Assembly: GCA_023436885.1 (NCBI GenBank)
Contig: JAEZHI010000039.1
Location: 62,001 to 126,000, forward strand
Source: Pseudomonadota bacterium
Lineage (GTDB): Bacteria > Pseudomonadota > Alphaproteobacteria > Rhizobiales > Pleomorphomonadaceae
Direction of reading: 5' to 3'
Length of the DNA stretch: 64,000 nt
This document shows positions 62,506-64,000 of this stretch, piece by piece. Below the pieces are notes generated by a model. The model did not search any database. It was not told the DNA's origin and was given only the letters and a program-made list of their open reading frames with translations. Within the stretch, counting starts at the first letter, position 1, and each line of letters starts with the position of its first letter. Position numbers and translations under genes: made by a program.

Positions 62506-63783
62506 TCAGGCGCCCTTGACGACGCTACGGCCGGCGTACTTGGCTTGGCTGCCCAGCTCTTCCTCGATGCGGATGAGCTGGTTGTACTTGGCGATTCTGT
62601 CCGAACGGGCCAGCGAGCCGGTCTTGATCTGGCCGCAGTTGGTGGCAACCGCGAGGTCGGCGATCGTCGAGTCTTCCGTTTCGCCAGAGCGATGGCTCAT
62701 GACGGCGGTGTAACCGGCCTTATGGGCGGTCTCGACGGCGTCGAGGGTCTCGGACAGCGAGCCGATCTGGTTGACCTTAACCAGGATCGAGTTGGCAGTG
62801 CCGGCCTTGATGCCCTGGACGAGACGCTTGGTGTTGGTGACGAACAGATCGTCGCCAACCAGCTGAACCTTGCCGCCGATCTTGTCGGTCAGCTTCTTCC
62901 AGCCGGCCCAGTCGTCTTCCGACATGCCGTCTTCGATGGTGATGATCGGATAGTCGGCAGCCAGCTTGGCGAGATACTCGACCTGCTCGTCGATCGAGCG
63001 GACCTTGCCTTCGCCTTCGTAGTGGTAGGCACCGTCCTTGAAGAATTCGGTCGAGGCGCAGTCGAGGCCGAGATAGACGTCCTTGCCAGCCTTGAAGCCG
63101 GCCTTCTCGATCGAAGCGACAATGAAGTCCAGAGCCTCAACGGCCGAGCCGAGATTCGGAGCGAAGCCGCCCTCGTCACCGACGTTCGTGTTGTGACCGG
63201 CCTTCTTGAGACCCGACTTCAGGGTGTGGAACACCTCGGTGCCGATACGAACGGCATCGGCGATGGAGTCGGCGCCGACCGGCAGGATCATGAATTCCTG
63301 GAAGTCGATCGGGTTGTCGGCATGAACGCCGCCGTTGACGATATTCATCATCGGAACCGGCAGGATGTGGGCGTTCGGGCCACCGACGTAGCGGTAGAGC
63401 GGCAGGCCAGCGGCCTCGGCAGCGGCCTTCGCAACGGCAAGCGAGACGCCGAGGATGGCGTTGGCGCCGAGGCGGGCCTTGTTCGGGGTACCGTCGAGCT
63501 CGATCATGGCCTTGTCGACGGCCAGCAGATCCTCGGCATCCATGCCGGCGATCGCCTTGTAGATCTCGTCGTTGACGGCGGCGACGGCCTTGGTCACGCC
63601 CTTGCCGAGGTAACGGGAGCCGCCATCACGCAGCTCGACCGCCTCGTGGGCACCGGTGGAGGCGCCCGACGGAACGGCGGCGCGGCCGAAGGAGCCGTCT
63701 TCCAGAACGACGTCGACTTCGACGGTGGGGTTGCCGCGGCTGTCGAAAATCTGGCGACCGACGATATCGATGATGGCTGTCAT
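62506..63783 (-). CDS. eno: Enolase
   Basis: Glycolytic enzyme of 425 residues interconverting 2-phosphoglycerate and phosphoenolpyruvate, and part of the RNA degradosome in many bacteria. All hallmarks are present: IVGRQIFDSRGNPTVEVDV, PSGASTGAHEAVELRDGG, the magnesium ligands in YLGLDCASTEFF and ITIEDGMSEDDW, QLVGDDLFVTN and the signature ILVKVNQIGSLSETLDAV, with SHRSGETEDSTIADLAVA. Catalytic Lys residues are in place. The start is ATG 63783 with GGGAG upstream; four codons more are open but not needed. High, typical codon bias. Confidence 0.97.
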   Translation of the reverse strand: MTAIIDIVGRQIFDSRGNPTVEVDVVLEDGSFGRAAVPSGASTGAHEAVELRDGGSRYLGKGVTKAVAAVNDEIYKAIAGMDAEDLLAVDKAMIELDGTPNKARLGANAILGVSLAVAKAAAEAAGLPLYRYVGGPNAHILPVPMMNIVNGGVHADNPIDFQEFMILPVGADSIADAVRIGTEVFHTLKSGLKKAGHNTNVGDEGGFAPNLGSAVEALDFIVASIEKAGFKAGKDVYLGLDCASTEFFKDGAYHYEGEGKVRSIDEQVEYLAKLAADYPIITIEDGMSEDDWAGWKKLTDKIGGKVQLVGDDLFVTNTKRLVQGIKAGTANSILVKVNQIGSLSETLDAVETAHKAGYTAVMSHRSGETEDSTIADLAVATNCGQIKTGSLARSDRIAKYNQLIRIEEELGSQAKYAGRSVVKGA

Positions 63784-64000
63784 TGTGCGATGCACTCCCA
63801 GTTGGATTGGGGTCGAATTCCTTAGAGAACCCGAGCGTTCTATAGACCGTCAGTGTGACGCTGCAAAGATGCGAACTGGCACGGATGTCAAGATTGTAAT
63901 TGGTTTAGGTGAACCGTTTGGCAAAGGTCCGAATCGGCGCTTCTGGCCGCGCATCAGAAGATGCCCGTTCGCCGCAAAAATGGAAGAGGCGGCCATTGCC

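Noticed and set aside
62545..63825. 426-codon plus-strand frame over eno
   Set aside because: Antisense to enolase, whose motifs are complete.

Overview
The window looks like chromosomal DNA from a high-G+C alphaproteobacterium of the order Hyphomicrobiales (Rhizobiales). The evidence is the aglREFGK-type alpha-glucoside transporter, a mitochondrial-type NDUFA12 gene near DUF2155 and aat, two Ku genes with a PE-LIG-POL ligase D, a B12-dependent NrdJ, ExoD, and the GTP-type PEP carboxykinase. Genus cannot be settled by eye; no rRNA, tRNA, CRISPR array or intact insertion sequence was seen.

Layout. 1-6.7 kb: the 5' part of pckG, an ABC-F ATPase, a divergent LysR regulator/MFS exporter pair with an inverted-repeat operator candidate, and one unknown protein. 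7.2-15.2 kb: a disaccharide island with a LacI-type regulator (near-perfect operator just before its start), a binding protein, two permeases, an ATPase and a terminal sucrose phosphorylase. 15.2-17.2 kb: acetate permease, a small membrane protein and a YbhN-type flippase-like protein. 17.4-20.0 kb: a copper operon (DUF2946, YcnI, CopC-CopD) behind a perfect 19-bp palindrome. 20.1-24.3 kb: a non-homologous end-joining cluster, Ku facing LigD-Ku. 24.4-28.0 kb: two doubtful small genes, a Na+/H+ antiporter and an arginase-fold protein with altered metal motifs.

28.0-34.1 kb is the clear accessory region and the most interesting part. It is AT-rich, carries a dead IS3-type transposase fragment at one edge, and is bracketed by inverted copies of a repeat of about 28-38 bp. 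It holds a three-gene operon: a histidine phosphatase, a small unknown protein, and a 982-residue protein joining a SAMHD1-like HD phosphohydrolase domain to a phosphoribosyltransferase-like C-terminal domain. I infer a nucleotide-targeting defence system. Behind it lies about 1.3 kb with no convincing gene but a cluster of short repeats.

34.1-64 kb returns to high-G+C backbone: nrdJ, a receiver protein with Glu at the phosphoacceptor position, NDUFA12, nucleoside hydrolase, DUF2155, aat, acetyltransferase, HemG-like flavodoxin, DUF2778 protein, lipid kinase and exoD, amino-acid permease, flavin monooxygenase, aldo-keto reductase, yqhD, a giant alpha-2-macroglobulin, recJ, a PfpI fragment, a chemoreceptor interrupted by one in-frame amber codon, and enolase. 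Several genes could serve detoxification of aldehydes and electrophiles (yqhD, aldo-keto reductase, LLM oxidoreductase), but they are not one operon.
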